From contig JAISZG010000032.1 of NCBI GenBank assembly GCA_031269355.1, positions 1-52,859 of the forward strand: a stretch of 52,859 bases of DNA. Reading direction: 5' to 3'. The stretch's first letter is position 1. Every line of letters starts with the position of its first letter. Positions 24,641 through 34,407 of the stretch are shown here, in pieces. The position numbers and the translations under genes were made by a program. This stretch comes from Oscillospiraceae bacterium. Its GTDB lineage: Bacteria; Bacillota; Clostridia; Christensenellales; Aristaeellaceae. Below the pieces are notes generated by a model. That model was given only the letters and a program-made list of their open reading frames with translations. It was not told the DNA's origin and did not search any database.

Positions 24641-25090
24641 TTAGAAGCGCCTCCGGCTGTCAATCAATATCGTAACCGGCCCGTCGTTTACCAGCGACAC
24701 CTCCATGTGCGTTTGGAATATGCCCGTTTCGACGCGAATTCCCAGCGCGCGCAGCGCGTCGCAGTACGCGTTGAACATAGGCTCCGCCGCTTCCGGACGC
24801 GCTGCGTCGATAAAACTTGGCCGCCGCCCTTTGCGGACGTCGCCCAGCAGCGTGAACTGCGATACCGCAAGTATGGCGCCGCCAACGTCCGCGAGCGCGA
24901 GGTTCATCTTGCCCCCCGCATCCTCAAACACGCGCAGTCCGGCGGTTTTGCCGACGGCGTATTCGATATCCTTTATTGTATCGCCCTCCTCCGCGCCTAC
25001 CAGCGCGACGTATCCCGCGCCTATCTCTCCCGCAATATGCCCGTCCACCGTAACCTTGGCGCCGGATACCCTTTGTATTACCAGCCTCAA
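24641..25090 (-). CDS. dtd: D-aminoacyl-tRNA deacylase
   Basis: Hydrolyses D-aminoacyl-tRNAs and mischarged Gly-tRNA(Ala), clearing them before they reach the ribosome. The 149-residue product starts RLVIQRVSGAKV and has the SQFTLLGD motif and the C-terminal NDGPVTI, where most homologues have N-x-GPVT; the Gly-Pro of the cross-subunit motif is intact. TTG 25090 is chosen because GGAGG lies eight bases upstream and it gives the usual N-terminus; the open frame reaches 25105. It lies 20 bases after rel, a widely conserved pairing. Confidence 0.92.
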   Translation of the reverse strand: MRLVIQRVSGAKVTVDGHIAGEIGAGYVALVGAEEGDTIKDIEYAVGKTAGLRVFEDAGGKMNLALADVGGAILAVSQFTLLGDVRKGRRPSFIDAARPEAAEPMFNAYCDALRALGIRVETGIFQTHMEVSLVNDGPVTILIDSRRRF

Positions 25091-25110
25091 CTCGCGCGCC
25101 TCCAATATAT

Positions 25111-27306
25111 TTATCTACCTACGCGGCAAACTTCTATTATATCGCTGCGCCGCTGCAAACCATATATCAGCTTATCAAGCTGCACCTTCGATACAATCTT
25201 CAGCGTTAGCATTATTTTACTAGTGCCGTTCTCGTGCACCTTGGCGTTTAGCGACATCGTGGGAATCTTCATCAGGTTTAGGTGCGAGATTATATCGCCC
25301 AGCAGATTCTCGTGATCCGTCGCCACTATCTGCACGTTCGCAAGGTATGATGTGTCGGTTTGCGCGTCCCAGCTTACGCCCATCATGCGCTCGTGCTCGC
25401 TGTTCAGCGCGTTAACGCAATCGGATTTGTGCACCGTTACGCCGCGCCCGCGGGTTATATATCCTACGATCTCGTCGCCGGGAATAGGGTTGCAGCAATG
25501 CGCGAAGCGAACCAGCATGCCGGAATCGCCCTCCACAAATACGCCGTGGCTGGACGCGAGCTGCTGGCGCTGCGCGTTTCTCGCGGCAAGCTCCTCGGCG
25601 TCCACCGGCGCGACAGGCTTGGGCGCGGGCTTCTCGCGGCGCTTGAGATCCTCCATAAGCCGCGCGATTATATGCATTGCGGAAACCATGCCGCATCCGA
25701 CCGCTACATAAAGATCGTCCACGCTTTGGAATGAATATTTGCGCAGCACGATATCGACCAAATCGTTTTTCATCAGCGCCGATATATCCGCCGCGCGCCG
25801 CTGCGCTTCGTGCTCAAGCATGGTTCGCCCAAGATCGATATTCTCATCCTTGAATTGTTTCTTAAAATATTGCCTTATCTTTGCCTTTGCCTGCGACGTC
25901 TTTACTATTTTAAGCCAATCGTGGCTGGGCCCGCGTGAAGCGGAACTTGTGAGGATTTCAACGAAGTCGCCGGTTTCAAGCTCCTTGGACAGCGGCACGA
26001 TCCGCCCGTTCACCTTCGCGCCCGTACAGCGATTGCCTATCTCGGTATGAATGCGGTACGCGAAATCAAGCGACGTCGCGCCGCGCGGCAAATCTATTAT
26101 CGCGCCTTTGGGCGTGAACACGAACACCTCGTCGCTGAACAGATCGACTTTTAGCGAATCGACAAATTCCTTGGAATCCTTGGTAACATCTTGCCAGTCC
26201 AGTATGTTTCTCAGCCAGTACAGCTTTTTATCCAGATCGTTCCCGACCTGCCGGCCTTCTTTATATCTCCAGTGCGCGGCGATTCCGTATTCCGCTATGC
26301 GATGCATTTCGTATGTTCGAATCTGCACCTCGAACGGCATGCCGTTGCTCCCGACCACAGTGGTATGAAGCGACTGATATAAATTGGGCTTGGGGTTTGA
26401 TATATAATCCTTGAAGCGGTTGGGAATCTGCCGCCATAGCGTATGCACCTGACCCAGCGCGGCGTAGCATTCCGATACGGTTTGCACCAGTATGCGAACG
26501 GCGGTAAGGTCGAATATCTGCTCGAACGGCCTGCCCTGTATAACCATCTTTTTATATATACTATAAAAATGTTTTGGACGCCCCGTTATATCGCATGGTA
26601 TATCAGCCTCGTCGAGTGCGTGGCGAAGCTGGTCAATTACGGATTTTATGAACGCTTCCCGCTCGTCTCTCTTCATGCCTATGCGGCGCGTTAAATCGTG
26701 ATAGCCGTCGGGGTCGATATACAGCAGCGCGAGATCCTCAAGCTCCTGCTTTATCGCGAACACGCCAAGCCGATGCGCCAGCGGGGCGTATATATCGAGC
26801 GTTTCCTGCGCGATCGCGGCCTGCCGCACGGAAGGCTGGTATCGCAGCGTTTTCATGTTATGCAGCCGATCGGCCAGCTTTATAAGCACTACGCGGATAT
26901 CCTTGGACATCGCCAGTATCATTTTGCGCAGCGTCTCGGCCTGCTGCTCCTCCCGCGATGTAAAATCCAGGCGGGTTAGTTTTGTCACGCCGTCCACAAG
27001 CTGGGCGACTTCCTGCCCGAATTCCTTTTTTATCGTTTCGACGGTGATGCCTTCCACATCTTCCACGCAATCGTGAAGCAGACCCGCCGCTATAGTGGTG
27101 GGATCCAGCATCAGATCGGCGAGGATCGTCGCGACGGTGCGCGGGTGCACGAAATACGGCTCGCCGGATTTACGCGTCTGCATAGCGTGCGCGGCCTCCG
27201 CAAACGTCCACGCGCGATCCACCAGGCCGAGCGGTTCCTCGGCGTGATATCTCCGCATAGATTCCTTAAGTTCCTCCAGCGTGGTGAAGCTTTTCAGATC
27301 GCTCAA
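25111..27306 (-). CDS. rel: Bifunctional (p)ppGpp synthetase/hydrolase
   Basis: A long RelA/SpoT homologue (731 residues) controlling the stringent response. Domain order: HD hydrolase with HDCVED (active-type), synthetase with GRPKHFYSIYKKM and YISNPKPNLYQSLHTTV, TGS (DEVFVFTPKGAIIDLPRGAT), helical and zinc-finger region with HCCNPIPGDEIVGY, and C-terminal ACT (VQIVATDHENLLGDIISHLN). The HD residues are intact, so both activities are expected. TTG 27306 overlaps the recJ stop (TTGA) and follows GAGGGTGAT; the longer frame begins inside recJ. Translational coupling to recJ is likely. dtd follows. Confidence 0.94.
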   Translation of the reverse strand: MSDLKSFTTLEELKESMRRYHAEEPLGLVDRAWTFAEAAHAMQTRKSGEPYFVHPRTVATILADLMLDPTTIAAGLLHDCVEDVEGITVETIKKEFGQEVAQLVDGVTKLTRLDFTSREEQQAETLRKMILAMSKDIRVVLIKLADRLHNMKTLRYQPSVRQAAIAQETLDIYAPLAHRLGVFAIKQELEDLALLYIDPDGYHDLTRRIGMKRDEREAFIKSVIDQLRHALDEADIPCDITGRPKHFYSIYKKMVIQGRPFEQIFDLTAVRILVQTVSECYAALGQVHTLWRQIPNRFKDYISNPKPNLYQSLHTTVVGSNGMPFEVQIRTYEMHRIAEYGIAAHWRYKEGRQVGNDLDKKLYWLRNILDWQDVTKDSKEFVDSLKVDLFSDEVFVFTPKGAIIDLPRGATSLDFAYRIHTEIGNRCTGAKVNGRIVPLSKELETGDFVEILTSSASRGPSHDWLKIVKTSQAKAKIRQYFKKQFKDENIDLGRTMLEHEAQRRAADISALMKNDLVDIVLRKYSFQSVDDLYVAVGCGMVSAMHIIARLMEDLKRREKPAPKPVAPVDAEELAARNAQRQQLASSHGVFVEGDSGMLVRFAHCCNPIPGDEIVGYITRGRGVTVHKSDCVNALNSEHERMMGVSWDAQTDTSYLANVQIVATDHENLLGDIISHLNLMKIPTMSLNAKVHENGTSKIMLTLKIVSKVQLDKLIYGLQRRSDIIEVCRVGR

Positions 27307-29798
27307 CCCATCACCCTCTTTGTGCACGGCGGCGCGCATTCCGAGTTCGGCTCGCGTCCGATACCGCGCGCGCGCAGATATAACTCGCTATCCGCCAAAG
27401 AACGCTTTTTCGCCGGACGAAGCGCAGCCTCGAACGGCTCGGCGTTCCACTCAAGCAAATCCAACTCTTTGAATATCTCCAAGCCTATCTTAACGCTAGC
27501 CGCGCACAGGCCGCTCGCTTGCGCCAGCGATTCGCGCTCCCTCCATAATACTCTGGCGCGAAGGGCGCGATACAGCCTGCGAAGCTGTTCGTCGCTTGGC
27601 GCGAGGTGCCGCGATGCCTCCCGCGTTTCGTCCGCCGCCTCCTCGTCAAACCAAAACCCCGCGTTGGGGTTAGCTTTTCTCAGCGCAGCGATATCATTGG
27701 AGCGGGGGATTCCGTCCAGGAAAACCACGCGGTCAAAGCGTACGGGGGCGGAGCGCGCGTCTCCTGCGGCGGAGCCGCGCCCCGCATACGACGGCGCGCT
27801 TAATTCTGAAATATGCGCGAGCGCCGCAAGTGTGTTGAACGCGCGCGGATCATCTGGCGCGCCGAACAGGAAATCCAACCTATCCGACAGACCGGCGGAA
27901 CGCAGCCACGACGCGGTATCAGCCGCAGCTCCGAGCGCGTCGCACAGCAGAAGCGTTCCCTGATGCGAGGCGCGAAGCCATCCCGATACTTGCGAGCGCA
28001 TCGCGCTGCGCGGCAGCGGGTGCGCGCCGCCTGATTCCTCGTCCGCGTTTATCAGCAAATCCGCGAGCGCTTCCTCAAATCTCGACCGCTCTCGCTCGCA
28101 CCCGCGTTCGAACGCGGATAACGCGTCGTCCGGCGCCATTTTTATAATCTGGCACTGAGCGGCGCGCCGACCCTGCCACTCGTTTATCGAGCCGCGCGCG
28201 AGAGTGTCGATGAGTTCCGGCATACGACCGATTTGATCCGCCTGACCGAACGCGATCGCGTCGATCGAATCGCCGTTCTGGCCAAGCCGCATTTTAATAT
28301 GCGCCTGCGTTTTCCCCACCGCTTTTGACGATAGCACTCGCGCTCCTCTGATCCTGAACGTCGGCGCCGGATTGCCGATGCCGTGCGGCTCAAGCTTTAC
28401 AAGCGTATCCAGCATAGGCAGCGTTATATCGGATAAACGAATCTCCGCGTCGTACCGCTCCGTCGGGATAAACGCGGACGGTTCCGATTGCGCTATTATC
28501 GCCGCGTTAAGCCGCTCCCGCAGTTCGGGAATATTATCGGAGAGGATCGTGCATCCGGCGGCCTGCGAGTGGCCTCCGAATCGTATGAATAAATCCGAGC
28601 AAACCGTCATCGCGCGCTGAATGTGCACCCCGGGTATCGACCTGGCCGAGCCTACGCACACCGCGCCGCCCGGCGCTTCCTCGCGGCTGAACACTATCGC
28701 TGGAATTCGATATTTTTCGACAAGCTCGGACGCGGCCAGCCCGATCACCCCAGCGTTCCATCCGTCGCCGACCGGCGTCATCACCCGCTCGCGAAGGAAG
28801 TCGGTATCCCTGCGCGCGGCTAAATCCGCCTGTTCGAATATTTCGCGCTGTATGCGCTGCCGAACTTCGTTCTCGCGGTTCAACTCTTCCGCCAGCGCTT
28901 TCGCGCGGGCGATATCCTCCGTGCGCAGCAGCTCGACGTTCCTGTCCGCGCTCGCGATCCGCCCGCCGGCGTTTATGCGCGGCGCAATTTGATATCCTAT
29001 CTGCCCGGCCGACAGCGGCTGTTCGGTCAGGCCTATCGCTTCTATAAGGGCGGCCAGCCCGGGACGCCGCGTTTTTCGCAGCGCGTCCAATCCGGCGGCG
29101 GCGAATACGCGGTTCTCGCCAAGCAGCGGAACAAGATCCGCGATGGTCGCCAGCGCCGCGATATCAAGCGAACGGGCGGCCTCGCTCAATCCAAACAGCG
29201 CCTGCACCAGCTTGAACGCGACGCCCGTCCCGCACGGCGACACTGCGTTCGGCGCGTCTATCAGCGGATCTATAATCGCCGCGCAATCTGGAAGCCGCGC
29301 CGGCGGTTCGTGGTGATCCGTGATGATCATAGTCAAACCGTTATCCTTCGCCCATTTGGCTTCCTCGACCGCCGTTATGCCGCAGTCGACCGTTACTATT
29401 ATATCACATTCCGATCGAAGCTTTTCCAGCGCGGGTATGTTTAATCCGTATCCTTCCCCGTGCCGCGATGGAATATAGTGCGACGCGCGCGCGCCGTTCC
29501 GGACAAGCGCTTCCTCAAGAAGCGCGCAGGCACATACGCCGTCGACGTCATAATCGCCATATATTAAAATGCTTTTTCCGCCGTCGATCGCGCATCTAAG
29601 TATTTCTACGGCGCAAGCGACGCCGGAAAGCGCGAACGGATCGTTCAATTGATCAAGAGACGGATTCATAAACGAATCCGCCTGCTCCGGCGTTTCCACG
29701 CCCCGAAGCGCCAGCAGTCGCGCGCATATGTTCCCGACACCCGCATCTGCCAGCGCATGCGCTTCGATCGCGTGCGCGCGTTCAATATATCGAATCAA
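27303..29798 (-). CDS. recJ: Single-stranded-DNA exonuclease RecJ
   Basis: A 5'-3' ssDNA exonuclease used in recombination and repair. DHH-phosphoesterase motifs are DYDVDG (82-87), VTVDCGIT (137-142) and DHH (161-163); the DHHA1 domain follows with IRFGGHSQAAGCTI, then an OB domain and a long C-terminal region (about 555-831) typical of Firmicutes RecJ. Length, 831 residues, is slightly long. TTG 29798 follows AAAGGAAAGG. Residues near 685 (YAGRGSAAGDARS) are encoded by a GC-rich semi-palindromic stretch (27770-27790), possibly another repeat trace. It overlaps rel by four bases. Confidence 0.93.
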   Translation of the reverse strand: MIRYIERAHAIEAHALADAGVGNICARLLALRGVETPEQADSFMNPSLDQLNDPFALSGVACAVEILRCAIDGGKSILIYGDYDVDGVCACALLEEALVRNGARASHYIPSRHGEGYGLNIPALEKLRSECDIIVTVDCGITAVEEAKWAKDNGLTMIITDHHEPPARLPDCAAIIDPLIDAPNAVSPCGTGVAFKLVQALFGLSEAARSLDIAALATIADLVPLLGENRVFAAAGLDALRKTRRPGLAALIEAIGLTEQPLSAGQIGYQIAPRINAGGRIASADRNVELLRTEDIARAKALAEELNRENEVRQRIQREIFEQADLAARRDTDFLRERVMTPVGDGWNAGVIGLAASELVEKYRIPAIVFSREEAPGGAVCVGSARSIPGVHIQRAMTVCSDLFIRFGGHSQAAGCTILSDNIPELRERLNAAIIAQSEPSAFIPTERYDAEIRLSDITLPMLDTLVKLEPHGIGNPAPTFRIRGARVLSSKAVGKTQAHIKMRLGQNGDSIDAIAFGQADQIGRMPELIDTLARGSINEWQGRRAAQCQIIKMAPDDALSAFERGCERERSRFEEALADLLINADEESGGAHPLPRSAMRSQVSGWLRASHQGTLLLCDALGAAADTASWLRSAGLSDRLDFLFGAPDDPRAFNTLAALAHISELSAPSYAGRGSAAGDARSAPVRFDRVVFLDGIPRSNDIAALRKANPNAGFWFDEEAADETREASRHLAPSDEQLRRLYRALRARVLWRERESLAQASGLCAASVKIGLEIFKELDLLEWNAEPFEAALRPAKKRSLADSELYLRARGIGREPNSECAPPCTKRVMG

Positions 29799-29864
29799 TA
29801 TGCCGCGCCTTTCCTTTTAAGTATAACGTTAAGTATAGCGCCTGGATTATAATGGATATAGAAA

Positions 29865-29895
29865 AGCCTTTCCATGCATGGAAAGGCTGTAACTA
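29865..29895 (-). terminator. Terminator of secDF
   Basis: AGCCTTTCCATG with CATGGAAAGGCT (29865-29888), a perfect 12-bp palindrome, followed on the minus strand by TTTTC (29864-29860). It sits ten bases after the secF stop. Confidence 0.75.
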
Positions 29896-29898
29896 ACC

Positions 29899-30831
29899 TC
29901 ACGCCTTTTTCGGCTTGCGAACCTTTTTCGAACCCGGCGTGAATTTCCAGTTTTTACCATGTTCCACCAGCCAGTTCCACACATAGCCGTTTATCTGAGT
30001 GGCGGAGTACAGGCCGGTGCAGATGCCTATTATCAGCGGAAGCGCGAACTCGCGGGTGCTGGGCACGCCCAGTATGTACAGCGTAACAATCGCGATAAGC
30101 GTAGTAACGGTGGTGCCTATCGTTCGACCCATGGTTTCTTTGACGGACGTTATCGTCAGCTGCTCCCTATCCTTTTGCCGCCCGCCGGTTTTCCGCAGAT
30201 TTTCGCGGATTCGGTCGAACAGTATTATCGTATTGTTTATCGAGTAGCCTACTATTGTAAGGCAGGCGGCGATGAACGTGCTGTTGACCTGCACGAACGA
30301 GCGGAGCAGCACCATAAACGCGCACATCAGCAAAATATCGTGCAGCAGCCCTATTACGGCCGCAAGCCCAGAGAAGAAGTCGAATCGAATCGCGATATAT
30401 GTAAGCATCAGCGCGGCGGCAAGCAGTACGCTGCCCAGCGCGTTGAGCACGAGTTCGCGGCCCGTCACGGCTCCGACGCGATCGACGGACAGATATTCCA
30501 TATCGGGATACTTCTCTTGAAGCTTAGCCTCGAGCCCAGCGCGGAATTCGTCGCTGTTATCGACGTCCTTTATGCGTATCTGCGCGTCGGTAAGATTATC
30601 TCCGGACTTCGCTATTTGAGGCGTTTCCGAGTAGCCGTTTTCCTTAAGCGCGTCCTCGATATCCGTCACTTCGAACGACTCGCCCATTTCATATTTGAAC
30701 AGAATTCCGCCCGTGAAATCTATGCCGATATTCATCCCGCGCCCGAACAGCGTGAGCAGTATCGCCAGCGCGATTATGGCGACTGAGATCGTTAGGCATA
30801 CGCGCGAACGGTTTTTAATCTCGAATTTCAT
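29899..30831 (-). CDS. secF: Protein translocase subunit SecF
   Basis: With SecD, uses the proton/sodium gradient to help SecYEG move proteins across the membrane. 310 residues: one N-terminal membrane segment, a ~90-residue external domain beginning GIDFTGGILFKYEM (SecF signature), and five C-terminal membrane segments with ALGSVLLAAALMLTYIAIRF, TIVGYSINNTIILFDRIREN and the following TSVKETMGRTI. AAGGAGG precedes ATG 30831. It lies 12 bases after secD; a terminator follows. yajC is not next to it. Confidence 0.94.
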   Translation of the reverse strand: MKFEIKNRSRVCLTISVAIIALAILLTLFGRGMNIGIDFTGGILFKYEMGESFEVTDIEDALKENGYSETPQIAKSGDNLTDAQIRIKDVDNSDEFRAGLEAKLQEKYPDMEYLSVDRVGAVTGRELVLNALGSVLLAAALMLTYIAIRFDFFSGLAAVIGLLHDILLMCAFMVLLRSFVQVNSTFIAACLTIVGYSINNTIILFDRIRENLRKTGGRQKDREQLTITSVKETMGRTIGTTVTTLIAIVTLYILGVPSTREFALPLIIGICTGLYSATQINGYVWNWLVEHGKNWKFTPGSKKVRKPKKA

Positions 30832-30843
30832 GCCGATCCCTCC

Positions 30844-32109
30844 TTACCGCGCGTACAGCCGCGGACGATCCGCGCCGCCGATACTGATAAATATATTGAG
30901 CAGCCCTCGGGACGCGACCAGCGCGGTAATCATAGATACAGCTACGCTTATGGCCAGCGTGTTCGCGAATCCCTTGATGGTTCCCGTTCCGAATATCATA
31001 AGAACAAACGCCGCGATCAACGTGGTAATGTTGGAATCCAAAACCGCGCTAAGCGCGTTCTGGAAACCGGCGCGCGCGGCCAATATCAGCGGACGGCCTT
31101 TGCGCAGCTCTTCGTTTATACGCTCAAATATAACCACATTCGCGTCCACCGCCATGCCGACGCCGAGAACGATTCCCAGCACGCCGGCCAGCGTCAGCTG
31201 AATCATGCTGACGGCGAGGATAAAGAATACGATCATCAGATACAGCGTAAGCGATATCGACGATACGACGCCCATCATACGATATCGCCATATCATATAT
31301 AAGCATATAAGAACTAGACCTATGATTCCCGCCAAAACCGCGCGGTCGAGCGCTTCCACGCCAAGCGTGGCGGATATCGCGGAAACTTCCAGCTGCTCGA
31401 TTTCAAGCGGCAGCGCGCCCGACTGGATCAGCAGCGCGAGCCTGTTCGCCTCGTCCGCGCCCGACATACCCTCTATATATCCGGAGCCGCCCGTTATAGC
31501 GGTGTTAACCGTCGGCGCGGATATCACGCGTCCGTCAAGGCGGATCTCGATTTGTTTGCCTATATTGGCCTGGGTGGCCTCGGCGAACTTCTTCGTGCCG
31601 TCCTCGTTCAGCTCGAACGCGACGACAGGCTGGTTGTCCATCAAAACCGCCTGCGCGGTTTTAACGTCCCGGCCTTCCATTATCAGCGCGCCCGTGGAAT
31701 CGTAGAACTGAAGCACCGCCGGGGTTCCTATAATATCGAGTATCTCCTGCGGATCGCTGATGCTGGGAATTTCGATGCGGATGCGATCCACGCCCTGGCG
31801 AACGACGGTGGCCTCCGTATATCCCTGGGCGGTCAGCCGATTCGTTAGCACCTGCGCCGTGCCGTCAAGCAGCGAGCTGAACGTGCCGTCGCCGGGGTCC
31901 TTCCCTCTGTACACCGTGTACACGCCCCCGCGAAGATCGAGACCCAGGCTAATCGCCTGCCCCCATGGCTTCAACCTGTACAAACCTCTAGAATCGAGCG
32001 GCGCGCCCGTCAAAGCAAGCGTACCCACGATCGCCATTAGAGCGAGCAGCGCGCACAGAATTATTATATTCCGTGTACGCGGACGCGCTCGCTTGATGAC
32101 CTTCTTCAT
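30844..32109 (-). CDS. secD: Protein translocase subunit SecD
   Basis: Partner of SecF. The 421-residue protein has an N-terminal membrane segment (IIILCALLALMAIVGTLAL), the GLDLRGGVY motif, a large external domain shorter than in E. coli, and five C-terminal membrane segments including VLGIVLGVGMAVDANVVIFE and RINEEL. IGKQIEIRLDGRVISAPTVN is a further SecD signature. GGGAGGAAGG precedes ATG 32109. The 350 bases upstream (32110-32460) contain no gene; I see a short repeat (32157-32193), an AT-rich patch near 32240 that may hold the promoter, and the 3' hairpin of the GH13 gene. Confidence 0.93.
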   Translation of the reverse strand: MKKVIKRARPRTRNIIILCALLALMAIVGTLALTGAPLDSRGLYRLKPWGQAISLGLDLRGGVYTVYRGKDPGDGTFSSLLDGTAQVLTNRLTAQGYTEATVVRQGVDRIRIEIPSISDPQEILDIIGTPAVLQFYDSTGALIMEGRDVKTAQAVLMDNQPVVAFELNEDGTKKFAEATQANIGKQIEIRLDGRVISAPTVNTAITGGSGYIEGMSGADEANRLALLIQSGALPLEIEQLEVSAISATLGVEALDRAVLAGIIGLVLICLYMIWRYRMMGVVSSISLTLYLMIVFFILAVSMIQLTLAGVLGIVLGVGMAVDANVVIFERINEELRKGRPLILAARAGFQNALSAVLDSNITTLIAAFVLMIFGTGTIKGFANTLAISVAVSMITALVASRGLLNIFISIGGADRPRLYAR

Positions 32110-32156
32110 CGCGACCTTCCTCCCGTTGCAGCTTTCGATTTCTTTCGCAAAGATCA

Positions 32157-32193
32157 GGGCGTGTTCGAAAAATCTCTCAGGCTGAATACGCCC
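32157..32193. repeat. Short repeat with terminal inverted pairing
   Basis: GGGCGTGTTC at the left and GAATACGCCC at the right can pair with one mismatch. The internal AAAAATCTCTCAGGCTGAA resembles AAAAATTTCTCGGCCTGAA at 18039-18057, so the element occurs at least twice in the window. Confidence 0.4.
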
Positions 32194-32424
32194 CGGGATC
32201 GTTCGCCCGCAGAACCGCCGAGCTTACCGCTGCTTAGTATTATCAAATCAAATAATAGTATTCAGCGCAGCCGTTCAGCCAGCGTCGGCGCCACGCTCCT
32301 TTTTGAATATAGCGGATAGACAAACGCGCGAAACCGACCGCATTCTACATAAATCGACAATGCGCGATGTATCTATGACATTATAGCGGACGAGCGGAGA
32401 TACGTCAATGCGTATATCCAAACG

Positions 32425-32443
32425 CGGCAACATAACCTTGCCG
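32425..32443 (-). terminator. Hairpin after the GH13 gene
   Basis: CGGCAA pairs with TTGCCG around CATAACC, just past the stop of the GH13 gene. Only a short T run follows, so it is weak. Confidence 0.35.
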
Positions 32444-32460
32444 ATCGGGCGGCGCGGGTT

Positions 32461-34362
32461 CTATTCCCGCCACGTCCACAGCATGGCGCTCACCGCTTCC
32501 AGTATAAACGCGTACCCTTCGCCGTCCGCCGCGAGAGAGGCCGCCCCGTATTCGGCGAGCAGCGTTTTGCCCTGAAACGTTTCGGCGGGCAGTCGAACGG
32601 CGACGGCGGCGTCGGAGCGATTGACCGCCAGCATCGCGAACGAGTTCGGGGCGGGATCGCCGAGCGCGTCCATCGAATTCGTTATCGAGCGTATGATAAG
32701 AAGAGTATCGTCGCTCGGCGTTATCAAATCCACCTCGCCTACGGTAAGCGCCTCGCAGCGCGCGCGCGACGCGAGAGCCGCGCGAAAGAAACCGATTAGC
32801 TCCTCGTCCTCTTTTCCCCACGGATACGTTCCGCGGCAGAACGGGTCGTTCGCGCCTTCAAGGCCGGTTTCATCCCCGTAGTATATGGTTGGCATGCCGG
32901 GCCAGGCGCACAGTATGCTCCACATCAGCCGCAAGCGCGCTTCCGCAGTGATCCGCTGCTCGCGCGTAAGCCGCAGATTCGCCTGCTGCTCGCGCGTCAA
33001 ACCATCTCCCGTCACGCCGACAAGCGCGTTAAGAGCGCGCGGGCGGTCGTGGCTGCCCATCAGGTTCATAAGCGAATATGAAAACTGTTTAGGATATAAT
33101 TCTATAAGGTTAAGCATTTCGCGCGCGGTCTGCCGTGCGGGCACGGCGCGCGTCAGAAACGCTAGCAGCGATGAGCGCAGCGGATAATTCATCACGCTGT
33201 CGAGCGTGTCTCCCAGGCAGTAGCTTCGCATTTCCCCGTATGTCACCTTGCATGAAGCGTTTTCCCATACCTCGCCGATCAAGGCGGCCAGCGGATCCGC
33301 CCGCTTTACGGACTCGCGCGCCGCCCTCAGAAATTCGATGGGCAATTCGTCCGCCACATCCAGCCGCCAGCCGCCCGCGCCCGCTTTCAGCCAATACGGA
33401 ACCACCGCGTCGGGATCGCGAAGCATAAAATCCATGAAAGCCGGGTTGGTCTCGACAGTTTCCGGCAAGGAACGCACGCCCCACCAGCATCCGTATGAAT
33501 CCGGCCAATTCATAAACCTGTACCAACCCAGATACGGCGACGCCCGGCTAAACCTCGCGGAGCGAAAATATACGCTGTTAATGCCGGTATGGCTGAACAC
33601 GCCGTCCAGAATAATTCTGATGCCCAGCTTGCGCGCGGCATCGCACAGGCTGACGAACTTCGATTCGTTTCCCAGCGTGGGATCAATCAGCATATAATCG
33701 TTGGTATCGTATCTATGGCTTGAATCGGCGTAGAATATCGGATTCAGATATATGGCCGTAACGCCCAGCCCCGCTATATACGGCAGTTTTTCGCGTATTC
33801 CCTCGAGCGTGCCCCCGAAGAAATCGTCGGAGACATAATCGCCGTTGTCGGGATCGTCGCGTATCGCGGGCGGATCGTACCAATTCTCATGCAGCGCCCG
33901 CCCGTCCGGAAGGGCGGCGGGCGTCGTGCGCCTGAATCTATCGGGGAATATTTGGTATACGGCGGCGCGGCGCATCCATTTGGGCGGCTCGAACGCCGGA
34001 TCATATACGGTAATCTGAAAGCTTGGCGGAAGCTCCGCCCACACCGCGCCCTCGCCGCCAAGCCTATCCTGCGCGTTTCCGTATGATATCTCGCAATCTC
34101 CAGCGCAGATTCTAAAGTCGTACCATACCAGGCAGGGTTCGTCGGGAAGGGTCAGCTCCGTTTCATATAGCCACGAGCCGCCGCGCAATCCAAGCGGGCG
34201 CATGCTGATCCAAACTTCGCGGTTCGACCACACGCGAACGCGCACAGCGTCCGGCTGCGGATTGTGCGCCACGCTCAGCCGCAGCAGCAGCCGCTCCGCG
34301 CACCTGCGCGCTCCGGGCGGGAAACGATAGAACGGATCGCGGCTGTTATGAACCGGATGCAC
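32461..34362 (-). CDS. GH13 alpha-glucan hydrolase (cyclomaltodextrinase/neopullulanase-like)
   Basis: A 633-residue intracellular enzyme (no signal peptide) cleaving alpha-1,4-glucans or maltodextrins. An N-terminal beta domain (about 1-125, WSNREVWISMRPLG) precedes the (beta/alpha)8 barrel: AVYQIFPDRF (135-143), DGVFSHTG (253-260), GWRLDVADE with nucleophile D335, GEVWE with acid E364, and MGSHD with D439. A C-terminal beta domain ends the protein. GTG 34362 follows GGGGAGAG. It lies 45 bases downstream of glycogen phosphorylase, so the two likely form a glucan-use unit. Exact specificity (cyclomaltodextrinase, neopullulanase or maltogenic amylase) cannot be settled by eye. Confidence 0.88.
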   Translation of the reverse strand: MHPVHNSRDPFYRFPPGARRCAERLLLRLSVAHNPQPDAVRVRVWSNREVWISMRPLGLRGGSWLYETELTLPDEPCLVWYDFRICAGDCEISYGNAQDRLGGEGAVWAELPPSFQITVYDPAFEPPKWMRRAAVYQIFPDRFRRTTPAALPDGRALHENWYDPPAIRDDPDNGDYVSDDFFGGTLEGIREKLPYIAGLGVTAIYLNPIFYADSSHRYDTNDYMLIDPTLGNESKFVSLCDAARKLGIRIILDGVFSHTGINSVYFRSARFSRASPYLGWYRFMNWPDSYGCWWGVRSLPETVETNPAFMDFMLRDPDAVVPYWLKAGAGGWRLDVADELPIEFLRAARESVKRADPLAALIGEVWENASCKVTYGEMRSYCLGDTLDSVMNYPLRSSLLAFLTRAVPARQTAREMLNLIELYPKQFSYSLMNLMGSHDRPRALNALVGVTGDGLTREQQANLRLTREQRITAEARLRLMWSILCAWPGMPTIYYGDETGLEGANDPFCRGTYPWGKEDEELIGFFRAALASRARCEALTVGEVDLITPSDDTLLIIRSITNSMDALGDPAPNSFAMLAVNRSDAAVAVRLPAETFQGKTLLAEYGAASLAADGEGYAFILEAVSAMLWTWRE

Positions 34363-34407
34363 TCAATCAACTCTCTCCCCAAACTACATATAATTATATA
34401 GCGATAT

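Noticed and set aside
32445-32485. T-arm-like sequence (GCGGG-TTCTATT-CCCGC) suggesting a tRNA
   Set aside because: The T-loop lacks the purine at position 57 and no matching acceptor or anticodon arm exists; it is the 3' end of the GH13 gene.
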